A stretch of DNA of 64,000 nucleotides. It comes from Daphnia carinata. Lineage: Eukaryota > Arthropoda > Branchiopoda > Diplostraca > Daphniidae. Shown in pieces: positions 52,151 to 63,576 of this stretch (positions are counted from its first letter, which is position 1; each line of letters starts with the position of its first letter). The stretch is from NCBI RefSeq assembly GCF_022539665.2, contig NC_081336.1:7850778-7914777 (forward strand), read 5' to 3'. The notes under the pieces were generated by a model. That model had not been told where the DNA came from. It saw only the letters and a list, made by a program, of their open reading frames with translations, and made no database searches. Position numbers and translations under genes: made by a program.

Positions 52151-53245
52151 CTACTAAAAAGGTACATATTATGTTACTAGATTCTAGTTTGACATGTATG
52201 TAAGTGATAGAAATACGTTCTTACGTTATCAGCTTTGCAGGCGTCGCGCTGAAGGAGAGGAATTTGCAAATCAGCTCACTATTCTGTTTTCCAATTCGTT
52301 TTTCAAAGCATTTAGAAGTTGGAGAGCTGTTAAATTAACACCATCTCAAAAGTGAAAATACCGCCTAGCAATGTAGCTTTAGCACAAGGAGTGGCAGTCT
52401 GTTATGAAGTACTGTGAACAAGAGAAGTATAGATGGCTGAACACAGTTCAGAGGTTTCCTGTACCATAACCACAAAACCACGTAACAATATTCGTAATTT
52501 AGAAGTTTATAATCACGATTTTGAGAAAAGATATTAATCGTCAACGTCCGGAAGAGAAGGATAACTCATATTTCCGGAAATAAAAAGGATTTACTTGTGT
52601 TTTTTTACTGGAGGCAATTGAAGTGCAAATGATGGGCTGCTTGACTCTACTGCGCAAGCATAGAACATGTTTATTGTCCCTATTTATGAATATCGTCTTT
52701 AGGTCATACCAAACGGTCTAATGGATTTGGTGACTTGATGTTAATGATTTTGCATTTCATCGAAAACTTACAGGATATTGGTGTGGAAATTTTCTCTTGC
52801 ATGAAACTCTTGAACGAAGTAGAAAATTTAGCAGCCAATCACCCAAGACTGGAAATGGTATGAGCTAAGTAAAAACAAAAAATGCTTCTCTGACGTAGCA
52901 ATTATTTTCCCAAAATGGTTTTAGCTTCTGGGTAAGTATGTAAAACGCTGTTACGATTATGCGTGTTGGGTTAGTCCTCATTGAGCTGCATACGGTGCGA
53001 ATGATCTCTAATATACAATGTATTAACCAAAACAACCACGATAAACATCTAGACAAACAGAGGAATGTTATTCAATTTCTTCCGGCCCTTTTTTTCGTCT
53101 TTATGCTCCTATTTCAAATGGATGAAATGTGCATGCATAGAAAGAAAGACAAAAAACAAATTACTACTGGTTCGATAGAATGGATGTAGAGCAAAAAGTC
53201 TTAACATCCGTAGGAAGAAAAAAAGGAGGAAAAATGTCCAGATGG
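52151..53245. other. Interval between PI3K-regulatory and V-ATPase E genes, with possible small exons
   Basis: Holds a possible upstream minus-strand exon of the PI3K subunit (donor at 52224) and, on the plus strand, an exon-like frame at about 52703-52863 preceded by a CTTTAG acceptor and ended by TGA (reported as a finding). Nothing else is recognised. Confidence 0.35.
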
Positions 53246-53250
53246 TGAAA

Positions 53251-54186
53251 TTAATCGAAAAATTTGCGGTTGGGATTGGCGTTAAACAGCTTAGTGCGCA
53301 TCTCAGGCAACATTTGACCAGCAATCATCTCCAAACGATTTTCCAATGTGTTATTGACCCGAATACGTCCGTGGAACGCGCAAGTTCAACTCCTCCACAA
53401 CTGTAAGACATTAGAACTTCAAATACAAACATGAAATTCTTATCGCTAATGTAATATCTTACGTATCAGCTGGAAGGAAGTTATCTTTGGCAACATTAAT
53501 CTGGCATGGTTTATGCATAGCCTCGCTGTATTTTGCAATCGCTTCAGGCAGTACACTTTCTACCAGTTCCAGGTCAACTTGACGACACCTGATGGTTACT
53601 ACAGGCTCCATAATCTAAACCAATTATAATACTTTTGGTTCAATTGGGATACTTCATGCATTTTGTTTTTTCAATACCTGGAACAATGCTTGAATAATCA
53701 GATCACGGATGACCCGGGTGTAATTGCTGTGATCAGCACTAGATTTAGCAAGCCTTGTCCGAGATTCAGCCAAAAGATTCTGAATGTGCTGTTGTTGAGC
53801 TTGCAGAACCTTCAACCGTGCCTGATTCAGCAAATTGGATGATTGGCTAGAAAGGGCAAGAAAACCAACCTGTAGTGAAACATTGCTAATTTTTTGGTTT
53901 CTAACCTGGATACTCACATTTTTTTTTGGAGCTCAACCTGTTTTTCCTTTCGTTCATAGAACTCCATGATCTTGAGACGTTGCTGTTGGACCAAACGACC
54001 CTTTTCAATATTGAACTCTTCTTCAGCCTTTGCGTCGATTTCTTCGACTTTTTCGTTGGCTTCTTGCTCGATGAAGCCCATCATTTGCTTGATCTGTTAA
54101 GTTATTCGCGTTAAAGCCATTATTCGTAGGTAAATAGAATAAAAGCGTTTCACCTGTTTTTGAACATCGCTATCTGTGAGTGCCAT
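53251..54186 (-). CDS. ATP6V1E: V-type proton ATPase subunit E, with an apparent one-base frameshift in the last exon
   Basis: Subunit E forms the peripheral stator stalks (with G) of the V1 sector that acidifies endosomes and lysosomes. Exons: 54154-54186, 53918-54093, 53678-53846, 53463-53614, 53251-53400. The protein starts [20 protein letters not shown], nearly identical to the human one; [10 protein letters not shown] and [14 protein letters not shown] follow. The summed exons are 680 bases. One added base gives 681, that is 226 aa, exactly the human length. The break is between GGVELA and [13 protein letters not shown], near 53366-53385; after it the shifted frame runs perfectly to the conserved end ([11 protein letters not shown] at 53251-53253). 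In an essential single-copy gene this most likely reflects a missing base in the assembly. Confidence 0.92.
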
Positions 54187-54626
54187 TTTGTTGTTTCAGA
54201 CGGTTTCAAATAAGATAGGAAATATAGTCAAACTTGAAACTTGACTTAAAAAGTCTAGAATTTGAGAAGTGTGTTGTAGCTGACAGCACTTTGCACAAAT
54301 GAACGAAAACTCTTGTCTCGAGTCAGCTGACTAGGTTTGTCATGTGACAGCGAAGTACTTGGTGGCCATCTCGCGTCTATTAATAAATCGTATAAAATTA
54401 TACAGCTTTGTTTGATATTGTTTTTAAAATAAGTCACCAAAATTTAAGAATGCTGAAAAAAACGTTTTTGAAAATTATTTTGTTGCTATTATTTTGTCAA
54501 TCGGATGAAATTTAATTAATGATGTTCAATTTGGATACTAGATGGCTTTCAGTTTACTTCTGCTTGTCACAAAAAATGACAGCTGAAAATTTGCAATGAA
54601 ATGCTGATATCAATCGTTACAAGAAA
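54187..54626. promoter_or_regulatory. Divergent promoter region of V-ATPase E and TRAPPC8
   Basis: The 440 bases separating the two start codons contain a perfect 12-base palindrome with an E-box, AGTCAGCTGACT, at 54321-54332 and, seven bases on, GTCATGTGAC at 54339-54348. The latter is one base from the CLEAR element GTCACGTGAC bound by TFEB/MITF factors, which are known to drive V-ATPase genes. No TATA box is evident. Confidence 0.5.
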
Positions 54627-57600
54627 ATGATGATGCCGATCAACGCAGTTGGAGGACCTAGTGCCGCAGAAGTGATTCAACAAGCATTTAATCCAGCTAT
54701 TGCCGTTCTAGCCTCACCCGATGTTGATGTAGTATGCAGCAAAAACCGACTTACGTTCGTGGAACTTCTGCAGCCGTTTAGTCGACTCTCTGTCGAAGGT
54801 ATAAAATGTCATCATATAAAAATATAACATGAACTTCAGGAATTATATATTCTTAGGCCAAATAAGAGATGTGAATCAGGCCCTGCACTCTGTTACCCAC
54901 TTCAGGTTAAGTGTCAGAGACATTACATGGAGACCTGCCTCTTCAGTTTTGGCGAGGCGTTTGCTTTCAGAAGCTGTTACCAATTTTCCAGTCAATGAAA
55001 ACAAGGTTGCTGTCATTGGAGGTAAAATAATTGACGTCTTTTATTTGTTGAATTTGAAAACTTTCAAAAATTGGCTACAGGTGCAGACCCTATTGAGATA
55101 AACCCTCATACACCATGGTATGACTCATGGAGAGAAACACTGTGGAGTTGTTTAGATATGACTGACCATGATTTTGCTCGGCACTACCTGGCTACACTAC
55201 TTGTTGTATCCTCTTCTCATCCTAATCCCTTGGAACAGTTTCAGCAACTAAATGACCAGCTCACACAGTTAATGGTAATGAAGATTGTTTTTTTTTTTTA
55301 TTACAGCTTTTCTATTTCTTTTTTTCATGTAGTCAAGCAATGGTACAGCTGATGGACCTAGGTGGTTCAACATGATGTCTTTACGCTATCACGTTCTTGT
55401 CCATGATGCGTGCGATGGAGATGCGTTTAAGTAAAGAACAAATTATTGATGATATCAACATACCTTTAACTAATATCTGAAAATTTTTAGAGCAGAGGAA
55501 TTGTTGCAAACTATGAGAAATGCTTATGGATCCCATGGCTGCCAACTGTTAGTAATTAACTCGAAACCGAAGAAAGGATCAATAATAGAATCAGGACTAC
55601 CAGCACCCGACCCTTGGCTTCGATTTCTTCCAAGAAAAGCCAGCAAAGTAATAACCTTTTATATAGTTTTTGCTTTTGTGCAAAATTCACATTGCATATA
55701 ACTTTGTTAAAGCGTTCCATTTGGAAGAAGGTAAAAAAAACTATGCCACAATTGAACGGTATTAACGCTAGTTATTATTTTGCAGTTGGACGTTTCTACT
55801 GAGGGAGAATCGACCGTAGATGGAGTAGAGACGGGAGAAATGGATTTTCCAGTGAAAGTCGTGGAAGGAACAAATCCACAGTCGTTGGGTTCTCTACCTA
55901 AAATACCGCTAATGGATGCACTGCAAGAAGCCATGCAAGAAATCAACATAAATTCCGTTTTAGCTCCTTCTGCGTCGACTTCGGCCCTCTCTTCGCTGAC
56001 TCGAGATGACAAAATAAGTACTCAAAACAACCTAGGGTTGAGCCAGAGAAGTGCCGTGGAGGTAGTATCTTATGTATTTGCTGTGCATATGTTTTCATAC
56101 AGAAAAATCTACATTTATAATAGATCAAAGATGACCCTCTCAATGCCGTACTTGGGAGTACGGCTACGCGCGTTTCGTTGGATGAAGCAGATGGAACCGG
56201 TCCCATTCTCGCTTCAAGTATTACCAGCGAGCTTCATGGCGGATGCCTTACAACAGAAGATTTGGATCGCATCCAGAGCTTAATCAACGATTTTTGTCTT
56301 AAAAGTCTTCTTCCTCACATAGAACGACAAATGAGACTGCTAAACGAATCTGTAAGTTTAGGTCTAATAAAGAGCACATTTTTTTGCTAATGAAGGAATG
56401 ACTTACAATTATGTGGGACATTCCAGGCTTCATCACGGAAAAGTACTCATCGATCGTTGCTAAGTGCCACCAAACGCTGGTTCGGTAGTAATCGACCTGG
56501 CGGTGTTCAGACACCCCAAACTGTAGCTGTGAGGTAAACAGCATGGACGATAAATTAGGGAAAATGCACTGAACAAAAAGTCAAATTTTTTTTTTACTTT
56601 TTACAGCTACCATCCTGAATCAGTTCAGCTGCAGGTTCGTCGCTTAGGTGATTTGGCGTTTCTTGTAGGGCACTACGATTTGGCCTACCATTCCTACCAT
56701 TCGGCCAAAAAGGATTTTGAAGCAGATCAAGCTTGGCTCCATTACGCTGGGGCTATGGAAATGGCTGCTCTCTCCGTGTTTTTACAAAATGGCCAAAGTC
56801 GGAACGTCCCTTTTCATTATTTTGACAAGTCGTTGACTACATATCTACAGACTTGCAAGTCAGTTTTTCTTACCTTTTCAAATCAAATCACCTACACCTT
56901 AGTAATTTTCATATTTCTAGAATGCCATATTGGGCAACGCGCTGTGCAGTGTTGGCTTCCGAGTGCCTTAAAGCTACTAATCAGTATAGTGACGCTGCAC
57001 TGCAACTAATTCGACTAACCAGTGAAGACGCTGACTTACGAAGTGCCATCTTGCTTGAACAGGCTGCCCTTTGTTTTCTTCGGTCTGCCGTCAAGCCCAA
57101 CTCCTCAGCGGGTAATAATTTAAATCCAAGCTTGGGGTTTCTTACAGGATAATTCCCGAAGTAATTTCCCCCTAAATTTAGATGCAGCGAAGCCTAACAT
57201 GGTACCACTAATTCGGAAATACGCCTTCCACATGATACTTGCCGGTCACCGGTTCGGCAAATCTGGACAGAAACGCCATGCTGCTCGCGCTTATCAGCTT
57301 GCCTTGCAAGTATACCCTTTTAAGTCGCTTTACTTAAAATACTTCTAGATCTCTATTGGAAAAATATTCATTTTTTAGGTGTACAAAGGGCATGGATGGA
57401 GCCTAGCTGAAGATCACATACACTACACAGTAGGACGCCAGTGTCTGAATAGGCAACAAATTGAAGCAGCTTGTCATGCATTGGCTGCTCTTTTGAAACC
57501 AGATTCTATGCAAACTGCTGCCCAACAAACGGCCTATCTTAATGAATTTATCCACGTGCATCAGGTATTGGAATCGTATTTTTCACATTTTAATGTGTTA

Positions 57601-60413
57601 GCTTATTCCTTTACCGAAAACAGTTACTAAACAAACACCGAGAGAGCGAAACCAATACATCGTATACTCTTCCCATATTGCCTCTGCCTGTGATCGATAG
57701 CAACCAGATCAGAGTATTAGTTGACACAAAAGAACCTACGGAAAATATGTTTCCACCTGTGTCGGAAGCCACGCACGTCACCTTCAACGACGACGAAGTT
57801 CATCATGCAAAGTACTGTTTATACTACAGTATTGGATTTTTAATGCGTACGATCGTAAATTTTTATATTTAAACTATTTTTAAAGGTGGACGAATATGGA
57901 GGAGAAACTGGTGAATTCGGCATTTGGCACAACGCATGCTGTCTTCCGACCTACCAATCTTATTTTTTCTCATACGACCAACAATATGGTTCATCCACAA
58001 ACGAATTGTGATGGTGAGTAATTCAAAAGTGCAGATTTGGTCGTTACCCTAATCTATTTTTTTCTACATTTCATTCGAAGACCTCGTTAGTTTTGAACTA
58101 CCACTGACCAACCCTTTGCGCATCCCTGTCCAGTTGTGCGACGTTCGTCTAGTGTGGAATTTCGCGGGAGGTGATGGTAACCTATCAAATCTACTCACGG
58201 CGACCGAGAATCCCTTGGTGACCACTTACATCTTACCTAGGATCGTGCTGAATCCTTCTTCTTCCCATAAGGCATGCATTTCAGAAATTACCCATAACAT
58301 GAGACGAAATTTTACTGTTAAATTAAAAAATCAGATAATCTTGAACGTGAAACCCAAAGCCGAGGGAATATTGACTATCGAAGGAGTCGCTTTCGATCTT
58401 CGACCGGTCAATGTTGAACCGTCTGCAGCGGTAGTTGGATTAGTGTCATCTGTGCCAGGCAAGGGAACATGTATTCTATTTATGTACTTTTTTTTAAATT
58501 CATACTAAATAATGAACAAAAATGTATTCTTAGGTCGGGTAATGTTTAGTTTACGAGGGCCAAGGTTGAATACGACACAACAAGAGCGTCAAGGCAAAGT
58601 ATATGCTACCGACAAACGACTCTCAATACAAGTCGGGCCCCGCATGCCTAAATTGCAAGTGCTATTCCGCTCGCTACCGGAATTTATGTTTAGCGGTGAA
58701 ATCCGACCGGTCGTGGTTGAACTTTCCAATCTTTGTCCTAACATACCCATTTCCAATATTATGATTGCTTCTAATGATCCTTTGCACGTCGCTTTCGACG
58801 TACCACGCATTGACAACATCAATATTCGCCACGATCAAGTTGCGCTCTACCGCTGGGATCCTTCTCAAAAGTCAACTACCATATGGTTGAAAGGAACGGA
58901 AAACGTCGGATTGACGTCATTGGATCTCATGTTTTTCTCCACTAATCCAGCCGTAAAAGCCAGGTATTGTAGGTTTTGTATATATAATTAATAAATACTT
59001 GTAATATATTTCCCTCAAGAAGATACCGGCTTCTTCGCCATTGTTCAAAAATTTTCGTCTCGTCGTCTTTAAGCCTGGCTGCTTGGGTTCAAAGAGTTCC
59101 TAGTGGAGAGGATCGCACCGAGACTTTAGCTGCGCAACTCCAAGTTCGGAATCTTAGAGATGTAATGTAGTTTTAAATAACATAATTTTTTTAAAGTCTC
59201 TGAGTCGAAACGTACGATGAAACAATAACTAATTTTATAACGTTTTATAAACAGGCGGATGACACATCCCTCAGTGGAATTGAGATTTCTCAGGTGGCTC
59301 TTCTTAGCAACCGCTGGCTGTTGCGTCCTCAGCAGTCAACAATTCCGGGTGCGATTTTTTAAATACTTCAAACTCAGGAAAAAAAATTTTAATATACTTG
59401 TTCTAGGTGGAGTCCTTCATCCTCAGGAAAGTCTCATTGGTGTACTGTTGGCTATTCGTGGAAAGGAAAATATAGAGTATTGTGAAAGCGCTACACTAAA
59501 ACTACCAAGCCATGGACGAGCTGTCGATTTCAAACAGGGACCTTACAGAACATTTGTCAGAGAATTTCAGAGGGATACGCCAAATACAACTTTGGTTGTC
59601 TGCTGGACGGTAGCTGACTACAACATGATCAATCTAACTAACGTGAAAAAAAAATTATTTATTCTTTTCCACTCAATGTAGGCTACACAGGCTTCTGAAG
59701 ATGGATTTGGTACTCTAATCATAGAAGGTCAACATTACTTTGGGTGGAATTCACATGATATAGCCAAGTTTGAGACCTATTATTTTGTTATAATGTGTGT
59801 ATGACCTTTTTACCAAAAATTAATTTTTTTTAGCTCAAGTTCACCAGACACTAGCTTTAAGCTACCACAGCAGTTGGTTTCATACTCAATGGAATATTCA
59901 CCAAAGGTGTATCACGATTTCAACAAGCAAAGGTAGTTGCTTTTTTTACAAAATGTATTGAAATGTATAATCACTTTCACCGATGACATTGAATTTCCTT
60001 TTAGGTTGTGTGTAATACCAGTCATTCTTTATCTTTACAACTGCTGTCAGAAAGAAATTGATGTTTCTTATTCTGCCAATTTCAATATAGGGTAAGCTTT
60101 ATATATATTTAAGTTGGTCTATTTGTTGCAGACTCAGATATAGATGCTTATTATTCTCAGGAAAACTCCACGCGCTTCTCAATTGTACATGCCTGAAGCA
60201 GCTTCACCACTATTATGGATAGGTCGTGTGCAAGGGAATATTCATGTGAGAGATACACCGGAAGCGGTTCACTTAGCTATAGCAGTTTCAAGACCTGGTG
60301 CCTATAGTCTAGTTCAAGGGTTACACATAGATGGAAGAATATTGGATCAAAATGTTAAAGTTCCAAGTTCAAAAATTGAGTATACATTGGTTGTTTATGA
60401 CAAGGAGGTTTGA
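54627..60413 (+). CDS. TRAPPC8: TRAPPC8 (Trs85) orthologue, TRAPPIII complex subunit
   Basis: TRAPPC8 directs the Rab1-activating TRAPPIII complex to Golgi and autophagy membranes. Twenty-three exons join in frame to 1417 aa (human 1435): 54627-54798, 54857-55021, 55081-55274, 55333-55430, 55491-55647, 55786-56061, 56124-56351, 56427-56533, 56607-56858, 56921-57111, 57182-57309, 57379-57564, 57624-57811, 57886-58013, 58081-58470, 58534-58963, 59020-59161, 59255-59348, 59407-59609, 59682-59767, 59834-59932, 60005-60091, 60161-60413. Matches to the family include FVELLQPFSRL near residue 50, LTTEDLDRIQSLINDF, RKYAFHMILAGHRFGKSGQK, VYKGHGWSLAEDHI in the helical-repeat core, and the beta-rich C-terminus (LIIEGQHYF, LCVIPVILYLYNC). 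Three consecutive ATGs open the frame; the first is used here. Exon 6 encodes a divergent acidic insert. Confidence 0.93.
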
Positions 60414-60456
60414 TATTGTATGATGTAGGTGAAAAATAAACTTGTTCAGATTTTAA

Positions 60457-60847
60457 TTACTGATTCCAGTTACCAAGAAGCTTTTCAATTGAAGGATACA
60501 TCCACTCATCTTTGGAAAGATTTCGAGCCACTTCGTTAATTTTTTTCAGTCTTTCTTCATGAGCTTCTAGTTCTGTGGAAGATAGGATCTGTGAGATGTA
60601 TCTCTCAAAAGACACTTTCATGAAGGCCTGATCTGTTTTTTCCTTCTCACTGACACCTAGATCCATCTCACCACGGCCTCCTGCCCCTTGAGTAACTTTG
60701 GGAGGGATTTCTTGCTGACCAGGTGACAACATCAAAGTTCTTCTTAAGTTGGCTCCTAGCACTGTAAAAATAAATAGTAGTTTAATGATCCTACATCATT
60801 TTTACTGCTAATTAATTTCATTTTGTCTTACAGCTGTTTTGATTCAT
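60457..60847 (-). CDS. ANAPC16: Anaphase-promoting complex subunit 16 (ANAPC16)
   Basis: Small subunit of the APC/C ubiquitin ligase, which associates with the TPR lobe. Two exons (60832-60847 and 60457-60761) join to 106 aa; human is 110. The first coding exon is only 16 bases (M N Q N S and one base), spliced at GTAAGA. The conserved C-terminal part reads SFERYISQILSSTELEAHEE, then RLKKINEVARNLSKDEWMYP and SIEKLLG, matching the human SYQVASTLKQ...DEWRFKPIEQLLG pattern. The N-terminal half is Gly/Pro-rich and variable, as in the family. Its stop codon faces that of TRAPPC8, 43 bases away. Confidence 0.82.
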
Positions 60848-61837
60848 TGTAAATATCACAGATCCATTTAACGGACTTCAAAACTAAACAAAAACGGTAC
60901 AAACAGGCTACTCGGACTTCCTAGAAATTCAGTATTTTTTGTTGAAAATGCTTAATTGACTTCTGCCAGTATTTTACCGAGAACGTCAGAACAGCAATTA
61001 ATTATCGGAGTATTTTAGATATGGCAATGATGTATGGCAATCCACTTTACCAAAAAAACGGCCTTTTTTTTGTTTTACTGCTATGCCATCTAGCGGTCAG
61101 ATTTTTGGTTAATTCTCTGCATACACTCGGACGGAAAATCGTGCTTATTTAGTCGTGCTTATTTAGTCTGTTTGTTGGGCTTATTTTGAACGCTGGCCGA
61201 ACATAATTTCCAGCGGACGGCGCTGCAAGTTCACCAGCCTCTAGCGGCTGAAATCAAAACTATTTTTTGACATATGATTCTTATTGTTTACTTTGTTGTT
61301 ACGTTGAAAGCGTGTATTTGAGTTTACTTCGTCGGAATAGCTTGTTGTTTTTAACTCCACCCCTACTATTGATGTGCAAATTTTACGCTGCTTGTTACCA
61401 ACACAAAATGTAAGTTGAAAGTAATTGAAATAAACCTTCAAGAACTTCTAACAAGGTGTGCTATTTGCTATAAATATTCCGCAAGAATTGGATCTCCTGT
61501 TTACTTTTTTCTGGTCATAGCCGTATCTGTTCCACTATCGCCTTAATTTTGATGGCTATCAAATTAAGGGGATGGTTTTGAAACATTTGCTTCGATTATT
61601 ACGTGTGCGGTAGTGCTTTGAAGTGTTATACAGGTCGTACCTGACAACTGAACTTTACGAACTTTGAAAGACCATGTTATATTCATTTACTATAGTTTAC
61701 GTTTGAAACTACGCAGATCTTTTGTAACTTGTGAAGGAGAACATAGTTCATTTTTTAAATTTTCGAAATTTAAATTTTTAGTACAACTTCCGGTTTGAAA
61801 ATGCCTAATAACTCACTATTTGTTGGTCTGAATGAAA
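60848..61837. other. Non-coding interval at the right of the gene block
   Basis: Upstream of ANAPC16; no exon recognised. It contains the first copy of the 66-base direct repeat (61061-61125). Confidence 0.4.
61061..61125 (+). repeat. Direct repeat, copy 1
   Basis: This ~66-base sequence recurs at 62411-62476 with roughly nine differences. It starts GCCTTTTTT, contains TGTTTTACTGCTAT and GGTCAGATTT, and ends near CATACA. Read on the minus strand, it includes CCGCTAGATGGC. Confidence 0.8.
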
Positions 61838-62052
61838 AAAGAACCATATTTTCGTAATCCTCGTGAAATTTGGGGTCGAATCCATGTGTCAGTAGGAAAT
61901 ACCCGAAAATCGTCAAAAATCGCAAATTTCCCTGAACTATAGTTCAGGAAAAATCGCGATTTTGGCCAAATTGGACTTTTCGCCAAAAACAGGTCAAAAT
62001 AGGTCAGACACACCTTAAATTTTACGAGGATCACGAAAATCATATTCGTTTT
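61838..62052. mobile_element. Fold-back (large imperfect palindrome) element, MITE-like
   Basis: The outer arms pair: ATTTTCGTAATCCTCGTGAA at about 61847 is the near inverse of the sequence ending at about 62041. The inner arms (TCAAAAATCGCAAATTTCC and GGAAAAATCGCGATTTTGGCC) also pair. The centre at 61931-61948 is a perfect 18-base palindrome, CCTGAACTATAGTTCAGG. Nothing coding is present; the open frame across it is a product of the symmetry. Target-site duplications were not identified. Confidence 0.6.
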
Positions 62053-62410
62053 GTTGTGGGCCCACTATTTCTGGAGATATAGTCTACTTCCGGTCACTTC
62101 CGGCAAATTTTTTTTCAACTTCGCAAAAACTAAAAAATGAACATTAATATGCCAAACATTTTAAGCATTTTGATCATATATGAAATGGTGTAGTGGCTTC
62201 TTTCGTGCTTGTTTTGTTATTTTACTGTTGGTTGATCGCGCGAATTGATATACTTATGACACTACTTCGTTAACGGAGACTACTAGCATTATGTATCACG
62301 CTAATTGGAAGGTATACCTGGTAAATATAGATCATAGCATGAAGATATACCACATACTATTATTATAACCTTATCACGCACGGCCATCTGATGTATAGTC
62401 AGGTTAGCTA

Positions 62411-62476
62411 GCCTTTTTTCTGTTTTACTGCTATCGCCATCTAACGGTCAGATTTCTAGTTAATTCTCTACATACA
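62411..62476 (+). repeat. Direct repeat, copy 2
   Basis: Second copy of the 61061-61125 sequence, same orientation, about 1.35 kb away, with the fold-back element between the copies. Confidence 0.8.
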
Positions 62477-63570
62477 TTGACCTAATATTTCTGCTGCGTC
62501 GCGCGGCTCCTAATATGGTGTGGTTGCAAGGATTTCCTTCAGTGAAAATGAGTAATGCCAGTAGAAACTCTTCATTTCTTCACAAAAAAGTTTGGCTTAA
62601 GAAAAAAATAAGACTTCTTTGGATTCAAAAATGATAGATCTGTGAGTATACATATGACTTTCGTTACTTAGATATTAATAAAACTCACTATCGAAAAAAA
62701 ATACTCTTTTTTTAAAACAATTTTTACGATTTTTTTATGTGACACCAAGACATGGCAGACATGGATTGGATAATGTGGTTACTTGAACACTGGATTTGCA
62801 AATGCAGAACAGCTGACTTATGTTTCACATGTCAGTTGGAGATTTTACAGGCAAAATTTCTAGTAAATCAGCATTTGGTACCATCTTTACTATAATTTTA
62901 TACAGTATCCTGCATGTCAAGTTTACTTTAAACGTAACACTTTCACATACATGACACAGCCAATTTTATCCGTATTTGTTCTGAGTTTGCTATTAGGTTG
63001 TCTTATTGGAATTGTAGTTCTTGACTGGGATTCGGGTTTGATGTTGCAGGTGTTACATTAATTGATTAGGTTCTTATTCACTTCATTTCTTTCACAACAT
63101 TTCAAGGACCAATTTCTTCTTCTTAAAATCTACTTGTAAGTAAAAATGAAGGTTTTATATAATTATGTATTATCTACGTAACTCTTTCCTATTCAATAGG
63201 AAAGGATTTTGTTCATTCTGGGAACGTATCAACGATGGAAGCTCCAATGGGATGTGTCGTATGTTGTACGTGTATATATCAAGTATGTTATCATTTCCAG
63301 TTGTCTCTTCTGAAGCTACTCTCAGAAGAATATGCTAAGCAATCAATTCAAGAATCATATAAGGTATGAAATATGTATATGAAACAAGAGTTTTTATGCT
63401 TAATGGAGTTTTACTATCTTATTATAGATTAATAATAAATTTTGATCTGAAAAGGTTCCTTGTTTGGGGCAACTTACTGAATTAAGTATTATGATTGGAT
63501 ACACTACATGGAATTTCCATACGTTATTCACATTCTCATTTAAAAACGGTATTAATATTTAAAAAATTGA
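62477..63570. other. AT-rich non-coding interval
   Basis: No exon, RNA gene or repeat recognised. Confidence 0.4.
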
Positions 63571-63576
63571 AGTGCA

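Noticed and set aside
61816-62043. 75-codon minus-strand frame near the right end
   Set aside because: It spans the fold-back element; the frame is a by-product of the palindromic arms.
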